From an uncultured Cellvibrio sp. (GTDB lineage: Bacteria > Pseudomonadota > Gammaproteobacteria > Pseudomonadales > Cellvibrionaceae), in the NCBI GenBank assembly GCA_946481095.1, contig CAMLML010000105.1:1-12999 (forward strand): a DNA stretch of 12,999 nt, read 5' to 3'. The first letter of the stretch is position 1. The number at the start of each line of letters is the position of its first letter. Below the pieces are notes generated by a model. That model saw only the letters and a list, made by a program, of their open reading frames with translations. It searched no databases and was not told the origin of the DNA. Both the position numbers and the translations under genes were made by a program. Shown in pieces: positions 1 through 6,449 of the stretch.

Positions 1-4
1 AGGC

Positions 5-79
5 GGGGGAGGGATTTAAGATGGTCAAATTTTTCTGAGATTTTAAATCCCCCCTAACCCCCCTTTTTCAAAGTGGGGA
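5..79. repeat. C-rich inverted-repeat element of a second REP-like type
   Basis: The arms GGGATTTA (11-18) and TAAATCCC (44-51) are inverted and are extended on the outside by G-runs against C-runs. They are followed by CCCCCTAACCCCCCTTTTT and a G-rich piece, AGTGGGGA. The sequence differs from the GTGAGGG-tailed REP family in the rest of the window. It resembles scattered intergenic C/G-run elements of gammaproteobacteria, but other copies cannot be checked here. The left border may lie outside the window. Confidence 0.45.
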
Positions 80-85
80 ATAGTT

Positions 86-119
86 CCCTCTCCTTTTGGG
101 AGAGGGCTAGGGTGAGGGG
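86..119 (+). repeat. REP palindrome copy 1
   Basis: The stem is CCCTCTCCT (86-94) against GGGAGAGGG (98-106) with one G-T pair and a 3-base loop, followed by the tail CTAGGGTGAGGG. The tail points towards pyrB. Immediately after it, CCCTCAC (120-126) is the inverted copy of the tail, so GTGAGGG and CCCTCAC form a tail-to-tail palindrome at 112-126. This suggests the remnant of a second, opposed copy. Confidence 0.85.
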
Positions 120-128
120 CCCTCACTT

Positions 129-137
129 TGCTAGAAT
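129..137 (+). promoter_or_regulatory. possible extended -10 promoter for pyrB
   Basis: TGCTAGAAT matches the extended -10 form (TG, one base, then TAGAAT, one mismatch to TATAAT). It lies about 60 bases before the pyrB GTG and directly after a REP element. No good -35 box is visible at 17 bases, which extended -10 promoters tolerate. Predicted by eye only. No clear pyrimidine attenuator or leader peptide was recognised in the short leader. Confidence 0.35.
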
Positions 138-197
138 GACCCCAATTTCAAATCCCCTCTTTAGCCCATCAGCGGTCATCCCGCTAAGGACATCACA

Positions 198-1214
198 GTG
201 AATTTTACCGGCGCTCATATTCTTTCCATCCAACAGTTTGATCGCGGCGATATCCAACGCATTTTTGCGGTTGCGGATTCAATGGAACCTTACGCGCTTC
301 GTCATAAAGTCACGCGTGTGTTGGAAGGGGCAATTCTCGGCAATATGTTTTTCGAACCCAGTACGCGAACGCGAGTGAGTTTTGGTTCTGCATTTAATTT
401 GCTCGGCGGCAATGTTCGCGAGACAACGGGTTTTGAATCAACATCCATTACCAAAGGCGAATCGCTGTTTGATACAGCGCGTGTTTTATCCGGTTACAGT
501 GATGTAATTTGTATGCGTCATCCACAATCCGGTAGCGTGGCGGAATTTGCTGAAGGCAGTCGTGTACCGGTGATCAATGGTGGTGATGGTGCCAATGAAC
601 ATCCCACACAAGCTTTATTGGATTTATATACGATTCGTAAAGAATTGCATTCGCAAGGTCGCGGTATTGATGGTTTGCGTATTGCGATGATTGGCGATTT
701 GAAGCACGGGCGTACGGTGCATTCACTTTGTAAATTGTTATGTGTGTTCGACAATATTCAACTCACACTGGTCTCACCAAAAGAATTGGAGATGCCGGAA
801 TATATTGTCGATGCTTTGCGCACAGCGGGACATCAGGTCACAGTAACAGACCAATTAACATCGTCTATCTCGCATGTTGATATTGCTTACTCAACCCGTA
901 TTCAGGAAGAACGTTTTGCATCAAAAGAAGAAGCGGATTTATATCGCGGCCGTTTTCGTTTGAATCAATCTATTTACACTGAATTTTGTGAACCCAATAC
1001 CGTCATTATGCATCCATTGCCGCGAGATTCCCGCCCTGAAGCCAATGAATTGGACAATGATTTAAATGCAAATCCCAATCTCGCCATTTTTCGTCAGACT
1101 GATAATGGTGTGTTGGTGCGTATGGCATTGTTTGCATTAGTGCTGGATGTTGCTGATCAAGTGGATAAATATTCACGCGATGTAAATTGGTATAACTCGT
1201 TGCGTTCAAAATAG
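198..1214 (+). CDS. pyrB: aspartate carbamoyltransferase catalytic chain
   Basis: Cytosolic enzyme of de novo pyrimidine synthesis that joins carbamoyl phosphate and L-aspartate to give N-carbamoyl-aspartate. The 338-residue product shows the whole family signature: the carbamoyl-phosphate loop S55-T56-R57-T58 in FFEPSTRTRVSF, K86 in the TSITKGESLFDT loop, R107 in ICMRHP, H135 and Q138 in NEHPTQALLDLYTI, and HPLPR at 272-276. It is about 25 residues longer than the E. coli chain, and no pyrI regulatory chain or pyrC-like partner is adjacent. The start is GTG, chosen because TAAGGA at 185-190 lies 7 bases upstream and the following residues fit the family N-terminus. The TAG stop is separated by one base from a REP palindrome (1216-1248), which may serve as its transcript end. 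Identification is secure; the start is likely. Confidence 0.96.
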   Translation: MNFTGAHILSIQQFDRGDIQRIFAVADSMEPYALRHKVTRVLEGAILGNMFFEPSTRTRVSFGSAFNLLGGNVRETTGFESTSITKGESLFDTARVLSGYSDVICMRHPQSGSVAEFAEGSRVPVINGGDGANEHPTQALLDLYTIRKELHSQGRGIDGLRIAMIGDLKHGRTVHSLCKLLCVFDNIQLTLVSPKELEMPEYIVDALRTAGHQVTVTDQLTSSISHVDIAYSTRIQEERFASKEEADLYRGRFRLNQSIYTEFCEPNTVIMHPLPRDSRPEANELDNDLNANPNLAIFRQTDNGVLVRMALFALVLDVADQVDKYSRDVNWYNSLRSK

Positions 1215-1215
1215 G

Positions 1216-1248
1216 CCCTCACCCTGGCCCTCTCCCAGAGGGAGAGGG
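1216..1248 (-). repeat. REP palindrome copy 2, abutting the pyrB stop
   Basis: Inverted copy: tail CCCTCACCCTGG (1216-1227), then stem CCCTCTCCC (1228-1236), loop AGA and GGGAGAGGG (1240-1248). It starts one base after the pyrB TAG codon. The 9-bp stem could stall or end transcription and protect the 3' end, but there is no T-tract, so it is not a classical intrinsic terminator. It pairs with copy 3 across a 78-base spacer, both tails facing outward. Confidence 0.88.
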
Positions 1249-1326
1249 AATAAACTCCCCGTTTAGCGGATTTAATAGTTACATGAATATTTTTTTAGTT
1301 TGCTCTCAATCAGTGTGCGTGAAGTT

Positions 1327-1359
1327 CCCTCTCCCTCCGGGAGAGGGCTAGGGTGAGGG
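1327..1359 (+). repeat. REP palindrome copy 3, abutting the permease start
   Basis: Stem CCCTCTCCC (1327-1335), loop TCC, GGGAGAGGG (1339-1347), tail CTAGGGTGAGGG ending 4 bases before the ATG at 1364. The tail therefore lies where the ribosome binding site should be, and its GAGGG is the only Shine-Dalgarno-like sequence available to the downstream gene. Confidence 0.88.
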
Positions 1360-1363
1360 CAAC

Positions 1364-2254
1364 ATGATCTCTGAATTATTTGCAATTCTTGCGCCGATTT
1401 TTATTTCAACTCTTGCGGGTTATATCTGGGGCAAATCCGGCGAGGAATATCCTGCAGATTTTGTTTCCAAACTGGTGATGAATATTGGATCACCTTGTTT
1501 GATTTTAGGCACTATGGCTAAAGTTGATGTTGATCCGCAAGTGATGGGGCAGGTCGCTATTGCAACGGCGTTGATTTTATTTTCTATAGGTGTCATCGCG
1601 TTTTTAATTTTCCGCTATTTGCGTTGGGATATTCCAACTTATCTACCCTCTGTTGTTTTACCCAATAATGGCAACATGGGTTTGCCGCTTTGTTTATTTG
1701 CTTATGGACAATTGGGTTTGGCGTTGGCATTGGGTTCATTTATGGTAATGATGATTGCCACTTTTACTTTCGGTTTGTGGATAGTGGCAGACCGCGGGCA
1801 AACCAATCGTGAACGTTTTAAAACCATGCTGCAGCAACCGGTTATTTATTCCATGTTGATTTCAGTAGTGGTATTGGTGACTGATACACAATTGCCGCGT
1901 TGGTTGGGAAATACATTGGATTTACTCGGTGGTATTGCGATTCCGCTGATGACAATTGCGTTGGGTGTTTCGCTGGCGAAATTAAAAATCAGAACCTGGA
2001 AACGAAGTTTTTTTGTGAGCTGTCTGCGAATTTTTGGCGGCTTGGCTGTAGGGTGGGCAATTTGTTTGCTGCTCAATTTGCAAGGTGTGGAGCGTAATGT
2101 TGTGCTGTTGCAAAGTGCTATGCCGGTCGCGGTATTTAATTACATGATTGCAGTGCGTTTTAATCGCAATGCCGATGAAGTTGCTGCTATGGTGGTTGTA
2201 TCTACCTTGGTTTCTTTTGTCAGTTTGCCGTTTTTGTTGATGTTGATTTTGTGA
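1364..2254 (+). CDS. AEC-family (auxin efflux carrier-type) permease
   Basis: Inner-membrane transporter of the membrane transport protein family (PF03547 type), 296 residues, close to the usual length of about 300. The sequence is mostly hydrophobic and can be read as about ten membrane segments. The N-terminus (LFAILAPIFISTLAGYIWGK) and the segment PNNGNMGLPL (around residues 101-110), which lies in the family's conserved core, are typical. Bacterial members are annotated as malate, malonate or unspecified organic anion carriers; the substrate cannot be read here. The ATG sits 4 bases after a REP tail that supplies the only SD-like sequence. The gene is flanked on both sides by REP copies and has no visible operon partner. 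Confidence 0.88.
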   Translation: MISELFAILAPIFISTLAGYIWGKSGEEYPADFVSKLVMNIGSPCLILGTMAKVDVDPQVMGQVAIATALILFSIGVIAFLIFRYLRWDIPTYLPSVVLPNNGNMGLPLCLFAYGQLGLALALGSFMVMMIATFTFGLWIVADRGQTNRERFKTMLQQPVIYSMLISVVVLVTDTQLPRWLGNTLDLLGGIAIPLMTIALGVSLAKLKIRTWKRSFFVSCLRIFGGLAVGWAICLLLNLQGVERNVVLLQSAMPVAVFNYMIAVRFNRNADEVAAMVVVSTLVSFVSLPFLLMLIL

Positions 2255-2272
2255 TTTGAAAACACCTTTTTG

Positions 2273-2305
2273 CCCTCACCCTAGCCCTCTCCCGGAGGGA
2301 GAGGG
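2273..2305 (-). repeat. REP palindrome copy 4
   Basis: Inverted copy: tail CCCTCACCCTAG (2273-2284), stem CCCTCTCCC (2285-2293), loop GGA, GGGAGAGGG (2297-2305). It begins 18 bases after the permease stop and pairs with copy 5 across a 37-base spacer. Together the two hairpins fill the gap between the convergent permease and nagB genes and may act as a two-way transcript end. Confidence 0.88.
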
Positions 2306-2342
2306 GATTGTTACTCCCTGCTTAATACGAAGTGATTTAGTC

Positions 2343-2375
2343 CCCTCTCCCTTTGGGAGAGGGTTAGGGTGAGGG
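2343..2375 (+). repeat. REP palindrome copy 5, overlapping the 3' end of nagB
   Basis: Stem CCCTCTCCC (2343-2351), loop TTT, GGGAGAGGG (2355-2363), tail TTAGGGTGAGGG (2364-2375). Read on the minus strand, the tail encodes the final residues of nagB, and its first three bases are the TAA stop codon. A further stretch, CCTCTCCCTC at 2382-2391 inside nagB, resembles another stem arm and may be a degraded copy. Confidence 0.88.
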
Positions 2376-3161
2376 CGATTGCCTCTCCCTCAATTTCAAA
2401 TTCTCCCTTTCAATATGCCGATAAAATTCCACATCGCTCAATTCCGATGCGGCATCTTCATCCAGAATTAAAATAACCTGCGGATGAAGTTGCAATGCAG
2501 ATGCGGGGCAGGCGGCACTTAATGGGCCTTCGACACATGCCTTGATTGCAGCAGCTTTTGATTTTCCGGTTGCCAGTAAAATAATTTTTTTTGCATCCAA
2601 TATTGTTCCAATACCCATTGTGATTGCCAGGTGAGGTTGAAATTCATCAGGAGCAAAAAAACGTGCGTTATCGTCAATAGTGGCTCGGGTTAAGGTTTTA
2701 ATTCTTGTGCGTGACATCAGTGAAGAAGAGGGTTCGTTAAAACCTATATGGCCGTTACGACCAATACCCAGTAATTGAATATCGATACCGCCTTTTTCCC
2801 TGATTTTATTTTCATATTCTTCACATGCAATAAAAGGATCAATTGCGTCCCCCTGAGGAATATGGGTAGCGGCTTTATCAATATCAATATGGTTAAAAAA
2901 ATTCAGATTCATGAAAGAATGGTAACTTTGTGGATGTGCTGGCGCGATTCCCAGATATTCATCCAGATTAAAACTGCTGATATTTTTAAACGATATTTTT
3001 TTCTGTTGGCAGGCTGCGATTAATTGTTGATACAAAGCAAGTGGAGTTGAGCCTGTTGCCAATCCCAAAACCGAATTCGGTTTTTGCTGGATTTGTTGGA
3101 TGAAAATATCGGCACCATTTTTGGCAACAGCATCGGCATCCGGCAATATTACAACACGCAT
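2364..3161 (-). CDS. nagB: glucosamine-6-phosphate deaminase
   Basis: Cytosolic enzyme converting glucosamine 6-phosphate to fructose 6-phosphate and ammonia, the entry of amino sugars (for example from chitin or peptidoglycan) into glycolysis. The 265-residue product has the sugar-phosphate loop LGLATGSTP (32-40), FNLDEYLG with the catalytic base D67, and [13 protein letters not shown] with H138 and E143. The N136 in this motif is as in the Bacillus-type enzyme, where E. coli has Asp. SRTRIKTLT follows. The ATG has GGAG about 10 bases upstream. The C-terminal SPSP and the TAA stop are encoded by a REP tail, so the end of the protein has been replaced or extended; the catalytic core is intact. 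No other nag genes are in view. cysC lies upstream on the same strand, 103 bases away, with a palindromic element between. Confidence 0.95.
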   Translation of the reverse strand: MRVVILPDADAVAKNGADIFIQQIQQKPNSVLGLATGSTPLALYQQLIAACQQKKISFKNISSFNLDEYLGIAPAHPQSYHSFMNLNFFNHIDIDKAATHIPQGDAIDPFIACEEYENKIREKGGIDIQLLGIGRNGHIGFNEPSSSLMSRTRIKTLTRATIDDNARFFAPDEFQPHLAITMGIGTILDAKKIILLATGKSKAAAIKACVEGPLSAACPASALQLHPQVILILDEDAASELSDVEFYRHIERENLKLRERQSPSP

Positions 3162-3189
3162 TTAATCTTATCTCCGCTATTATTATTCC

Positions 3190-3256
3190 CGTCATCCCTG
3201 CGAAGGCAGGGATCCAGCTTTTTGCTCTATGGATTCCTGCCGTCGCAGGAATGACG
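3190..3256. repeat. composite palindromic repeat pair between nagB and cysC
   Basis: Two short hairpins, CCCTGC-GAAG-GCAGGG (3196-3211) and ATTCCTGC-CGTC-GCAGGAAT (3233-3252), are themselves arranged as an imperfect inverted repeat. CGTCAT at 3190 pairs with ATGACG at 3251-3256, and GGATCCA with TGGATTCC in the middle. It can therefore fold as two hairpins or as one long one. The GTCATTCCTGC...GCAGGAAT type is a familiar dispersed element in many proteobacteria. It has no coding capacity and could only move if a transposase acts elsewhere. It may dampen read-through from cysC into nagB. Confidence 0.8.
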
Positions 3257-3264
3257 TGAATTTT

Positions 3265-3804
3265 CTATGATACCGATTGTAAAAATTCAATAATTTTTTG
3301 TGCGCACATTTCCGGTGTTTCCAAATCTGTACGCAAATGTATTTCCGGATTCGCCGGTGCTTCGTATTCTGAATCTATACCGGTAAATAATGTAATGCTG
3401 CCTGCACGAGCTTTTTTGTAAAGACCCTTTGGGTCGCGTGCTTCGCAAACAGATAAAGGTGCATCAATAAATACTTCAATAAACTGACTGTCAGAAAACC
3501 GTTTGCGAATCATTTGACGCATATTTCTGTAGGGTGAAATGCTGGCGCAAATGACCATATAACCTTCGTTGACAAACAGTTTGGCCACTTCTGCCATACG
3601 CCGACAGTTTTCATAACGGTCTGCTTCTGAAAAACCCAGGTCATTACATAAACCCTGGCGCAAAATATCGCCATCCAATAAATAGTTCATAATTCCCATT
3701 TGATCAAATTCTGTTTTGAGAATATTGGCGGTTGTTGATTTTCCGGCGCCGCTCAAGCCGGTTAACCACAGCACACGGGGGATAAAAAAATTGAATTTTT
3801 GCAT
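3265..3804 (-). CDS. cysC: adenylylsulfate (APS) kinase
   Basis: Phosphorylates adenosine 5'-phosphosulfate with ATP to give PAPS, the sulfate donor for sulfotransferases and for reductive sulfate assimilation. The 179-residue product has the P-loop GLSGAGKST (16-24), [16 protein letters not shown] (44-59) with the following DRYENCRR, the ISPYRNMR segment whose S90 corresponds to the phosphorylated serine of the family, and the lid region [12 protein letters not shown]. It is a stand-alone kinase without a fused sulfurylase and is some 20 residues shorter than E. coli CysC at the N-terminus. No strong SD is visible before the ATG. No cysD, cysN or PAPS reductase is nearby. Two sulfotransferase-like genes lie across the divergent intergenic region, so a role in supplying PAPS for them is plausible (inference). 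Confidence 0.94.
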   Translation of the reverse strand: MQKFNFFIPRVLWLTGLSGAGKSTTANILKTEFDQMGIMNYLLDGDILRQGLCNDLGFSEADRYENCRRMAEVAKLFVNEGYMVICASISPYRNMRQMIRKRFSDSQFIEVFIDAPLSVCEARDPKGLYKKARAGSITLFTGIDSEYEAPANPEIHLRTDLETPEMCAQKIIEFLQSVS

Positions 3805-3866
3805 TATTCATTCGCAGTAATTTTGATTACAAAACGAGTGTAACCCAATTTGCTTTTTTAAGACAT

Positions 3867-3875
3867 TGCTATACT
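3867..3875 (+). promoter_or_regulatory. possible extended -10 promoter for the hydroxylase operon
   Basis: TGCTATACT matches an extended -10 box (TG, one base, TATACT) and would start transcription near 3882, about 37 bases before the TTG start of the oxygenase gene. TTGCTT at 3850-3855 resembles a -35 box but is only 14 bases away, so the extended -10 is the better argument. The 114-base gap is shared with the divergent cysC, so the two transcripts could be co-regulated. No operator was recognised. Confidence 0.45.
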
Positions 3876-3918
3876 CATGCCGTTATTGGAACTGAATAAG
3901 CTAAACAGGAGATGAGCT

Positions 3919-4533
3919 TTGCATAATTTTTCTACTCTTACAGAGCAAACAACGATTTCATTTGCCCGTGTTGATTGCCTGGTTTCCCTTGAGCAATTGC
4001 AGGCAGAAGTTAGACGGTTGTTGGTCTTGCAACCTGATTGGGTCGATCACGTTAATAACAAGGATTATCTGGGGGATTGGGATGTTTTACCTTTGCGTTG
4101 TCAGCAGCAATATCTTCATGCTCATACAATATTGCAAAGTTTTGCAATTGCAGCGGGGAATGATTGGCAAAACTTGCCTGTATTGGATTCCTGTCCCGCA
4201 TTGCAATCTATTTTGAATCAGCTGCAGTGCCCGATTAAATCCGCACGATTGATGCGTTTGCATGCTGGTGCTGAAATAAAACCGCATCGCGATCATGGAT
4301 TGAATATGGAGTCTGGCGAAGCACGCTTGCATCTTCCCATTTATACCAGTGATGCAGTCAGTTTTATTGTGGATCAGAAAAAAATTCCTATGTGCGCTGG
4401 TGAATTATGGTATTTCAATGCCGACCAGATACACGAAGTTTATAATCATGGCGATGAAGATAGAATTAATCTGGTGATTGATTGTGTGGTGAATGACTGG
4501 TTAATCGATAAAATTAAAGCGGGTGTTATGTGA
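3919..4533 (+). CDS. aspartyl/asparaginyl beta-hydroxylase-family Fe(II)/2-oxoglutarate oxygenase
   Basis: The 204-residue cytosolic protein has its double-stranded beta-helix in the second half. Iron ligands are readable as H123-x-D125 in PHRDHG and H172 in DQIHEVYN, and R182 in EDRINLVID is the likely 2-oxoglutarate anchor. HLPIYT and GELWYFN are typical of the Asp/Asn hydroxylase family (PF05118 type). The family hydroxylates Asp or Asn in proteins, or free amino acids in some members, using O2 and 2-oxoglutarate; the substrate here is unknown. The start is TTG with CAGGAGATG just upstream (3906-3914); an ATG in that stretch is out of frame and stops at once. The stop codon overlaps the next start by 4 bases, so the gene heads a coupled trio with a sulfotransferase and an acetyltransferase. 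Fold assignment is strong, substrate open. Confidence 0.85.
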   Translation: MHNFSTLTEQTTISFARVDCLVSLEQLQAEVRRLLVLQPDWVDHVNNKDYLGDWDVLPLRCQQQYLHAHTILQSFAIAAGNDWQNLPVLDSCPALQSILNQLQCPIKSARLMRLHAGAEIKPHRDHGLNMESGEARLHLPIYTSDAVSFIVDQKKIPMCAGELWYFNADQIHEVYNHGDEDRINLVIDCVVNDWLIDKIKAGVM

Positions 4534-5687
4534 AAGCACTTTTTTCTGCTTATTGCGAATTAATCAGCTCGCCTGCGCAATTAACCCGGTGCAAGCAAGC
4601 AACTTCCGTAACCGGTTTGTTGGACATAATCAAATCTTTGTGGGGCGTACCCGCAATTCATAATCAACAACTGCTTGCTGAATTGAATCGATTCAATCAA
4701 AACATTATTGATGATGGATCCGTAAAATTAGCTGGGCATTGGTTGCCTTATGCCTATCATGCAAAATCGCGCAGTGTTTATTGGTGCCTTGCTGATGGGC
4801 ATGCAACTGAACCTTTTCAGGATGAAACTATTTCCCGTTACCGGCAAGGCATTTTGTTGAACCACATTATTCAGCCACGAACATCATTATTTTCATTGAA
4901 TGAGCAAAGCCTATCGCGGGCTGCTATAGAACCGGCCGGTTTTATTTATCATCTTTCCCGTTGCGGTTCGACGCTGGTTTCCGGTTGTTTATCCGAGCTG
5001 GATTCAACTTGTGTATTCTCTGAATCGCCGGTGTTAACCGAAATTTTATTGGACAACAGCTTAACGCCAAAACAGCAGCAGTATTATTTGCAGCAATTCA
5101 TTAATTTACAGGCCAGCATTTTTCCTGATAGACAAAACGTGATTATTAAATGGAATGCCTGGGACATTTTTCGTTGGGATCTGATTCGTACTATTTATCC
5201 CGATGTTCCGTCCGTATTTTTACTGCGTAATCCAGTGGAAATTTTGGCGTCACATCAGCGTTCAGTTGGAAGGCATATGTCCGGAGATATAATCATGTCT
5301 GCTTTTCATCCGGTGTTCTCGCTGTCAGGCGACAAGGCTTCATTACTGGAGTTTCGTATTCAGGTACTGCGGGATTTATTATCTGAAATGCGAAAACAAT
5401 ATTTATCACCCGATGTCAGGGTTGTTGATTACTCAATATTGGATGCCGGAGCCATAACGGATATTGCAACTCATTTTAATCTGACGATAAGCTCATCTGG
5501 ATTGATAAAAATGCAAGAGCGTATGAACTTTCATTCAAAAATACCAGGGAAAGTGTTTCAGCCGGTTGGAGGTATGCAGGTATTTAATCATCAGGAAATG
5601 GAATCGATTAATAAAGAATTACCGGCTGTTTATAATCAGTTTTCGGCTGTGGTGGCTAAATTTAAGGAAGCTTCGTATGTCGAGTGA
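4530..5687 (+). CDS. sulfotransferase-like protein with an unassigned N-terminal part
   Basis: The product has 385 residues. The 5'-phosphosulfate-binding loop is readable as LSRCGSTLVSG (142-152), and the 3'-phosphate motif as LLRNPVEILASHQRS (R233, S241), in the usual order and about 90 residues apart. This supports a PAPS-dependent sulfotransferase fold that transfers sulfate to a hydroxyl or tyrosine; the acceptor is unknown. About 135 residues precede the loop (with WLPYAYH, VYWCLADG and ATEPFQDE) and match no domain I can name. The GTG start overlaps the oxygenase stop (GTGA, 4 bases), so translation is probably coupled. The 3' end overlaps the acetyltransferase start by 11 bases. CysC, divergent next door, would make its co-substrate. 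A sulfotransferase-fold protein with another role cannot be excluded. Confidence 0.8.
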   Translation: MKALFSAYCELISSPAQLTRCKQATSVTGLLDIIKSLWGVPAIHNQQLLAELNRFNQNIIDDGSVKLAGHWLPYAYHAKSRSVYWCLADGHATEPFQDETISRYRQGILLNHIIQPRTSLFSLNEQSLSRAAIEPAGFIYHLSRCGSTLVSGCLSELDSTCVFSESPVLTEILLDNSLTPKQQQYYLQQFINLQASIFPDRQNVIIKWNAWDIFRWDLIRTIYPDVPSVFLLRNPVEILASHQRSVGRHMSGDIIMSAFHPVFSLSGDKASLLEFRIQVLRDLLSEMRKQYLSPDVRVVDYSILDAGAITDIATHFNLTISSSGLIKMQERMNFHSKIPGKVFQPVGGMQVFNHQEMESINKELPAVYNQFSAVVAKFKEASYVE

Positions 5688-6180
5688 TTTATTGGATAGT
5701 ATTCTTTTGCCGGATGAATTTACCTTGCGTGTTGCAAGCTCGGAAGATCAGGCGTTTAGCGAGGCATTATTTTGTTCTACACGTGAATATCTTTATTTGA
5801 TGCCTATACCAAAGCCACAAGTCGATTTATTGCTGAAGCAACAATTTGTGTTACAGCAATCTTCCTACGCCCAACGTTTCCCGAATGCCGTTAATTTTGT
5901 TGTTGAATTTAACGACGAGCCGATTGGTAAAATTACTTTGAATCAATCAAAACATGAGCTGCATATTGTGGATATGGTGTTGGCGCAAAAAGTAAGAAAT
6001 AAAGGTTATGGCACTACAATATTATCCGCTATTCAGTTATTGACTAAAAAACGAAAAACACAATTGAAGCTCGCCGTTGATCAACAGAATATCAGAGCGA
6101 AAAAACTCTATCTTGCGCTTGGATTTAAAATTACCGAATCCTCCGATACTCACGACACTATGATTTGGACTGCAGTGTGA
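5677..6180 (+). CDS. GNAT-family N-acetyltransferase
   Basis: The 167-residue protein carries the acetyl-CoA pyrophosphate-binding motif VRNKGYG (106-112, the R/Q-x-x-G-x-G type) after the strand LHIVDMVLAQ. The C-terminal VDQQNIRAKKLYLALGF is the classical GNAT motif B region. It transfers an acetyl group from acetyl-CoA to an amine; the acceptor (protein, amino acid or small molecule) cannot be read. The ATG at 5677 is chosen because AAGGAAG at 5664-5670 lies 6 bases upstream and the overlap with the sulfotransferase is only 11 bases. An in-frame ATG at 5566 would overlap by 122 bases. It closes the oxygenase-sulfotransferase-acetyltransferase trio. The stop codon lies within a 17-bp tandem duplication. 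Confidence 0.86.
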   Translation: MSSDLLDSILLPDEFTLRVASSEDQAFSEALFCSTREYLYLMPIPKPQVDLLLKQQFVLQQSSYAQRFPNAVNFVVEFNDEPIGKITLNQSKHELHIVDMVLAQKVRNKGYGTTILSAIQLLTKKRKTQLKLAVDQQNIRAKKLYLALGFKITESSDTHDTMIWTAV

Positions 6181-6204
6181 TTTGGACTGCAGTGTGATTT
6201 GGAC
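6161..6204 (+). repeat. 17-bp tandem repeat across the acetyltransferase stop
   Basis: The unit TGATTTGGACTGCAGTG occurs at 6161-6177 and 6178-6194, and the first ten bases recur at 6195-6204. The first unit encodes the last residues of the acetyltransferase and the second begins with its TGA stop. The unit is not a multiple of three, so the duplication shifts frame after the stop and leaves the protein end unchanged. It is probably a replication-slippage product. Confidence 0.9.
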
Positions 6205-6388
6205 AGCTGAGCGATTTGGTTACCTGTTTACACATAAACCATTCATCCCCAACATTTTTGTAGCGTTTTTTTAATTGTGACCTAAAGTTCTAATGGTCAA
6301 GGTTATGAGAATTTATCAGGCGGTTGTTTTTGACGACTTGCTTTTTTCAACAAGCGATTTTTTTTGAAAAATTTAATTAATCAATTCC

Positions 6389-6417
6389 TTGTCATTTTTC
6401 CCTGCTTTACTGACTAA
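6389..6417 (+). promoter_or_regulatory. weak promoter candidate upstream of the tail-collar gene
   Basis: The A/T-rich 269-base gap 6181-6449 is the longest non-coding stretch among the right-hand plus-strand genes and probably holds a promoter. The best match is TTGTCA (6389-6394), 17 bases before GACTAA (6412-6417); the -10 part is poor. Upstream, CTTG and CAAG flanking a T-rich loop before a run of eight T near 6360 could be a weak terminator for the preceding operon. Both are read by eye and are uncertain. Confidence 0.25.
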
Positions 6418-6449
6418 AAATTAATTTAAATTGATTAAGGAGAAGAAGT

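Noticed and set aside
518..754. Minus-strand frame inside pyrB
   Set aside because: It is the antisense of conserved ATCase coding sequence, with no domain or ribosome binding site of its own.
2273..2375. Classical rho-independent terminators between the permease and nagB
   Set aside because: The stems are strong but no T-tract follows on either strand; they match the REP family found at three other places.
5566..5676. Upstream in-frame ATG that would lengthen the acetyltransferase by 37 residues
   Set aside because: It would overlap the sulfotransferase by 122 bases, its residues look unlike a GNAT start, and the ATG at 5677 has a good ribosome binding site.
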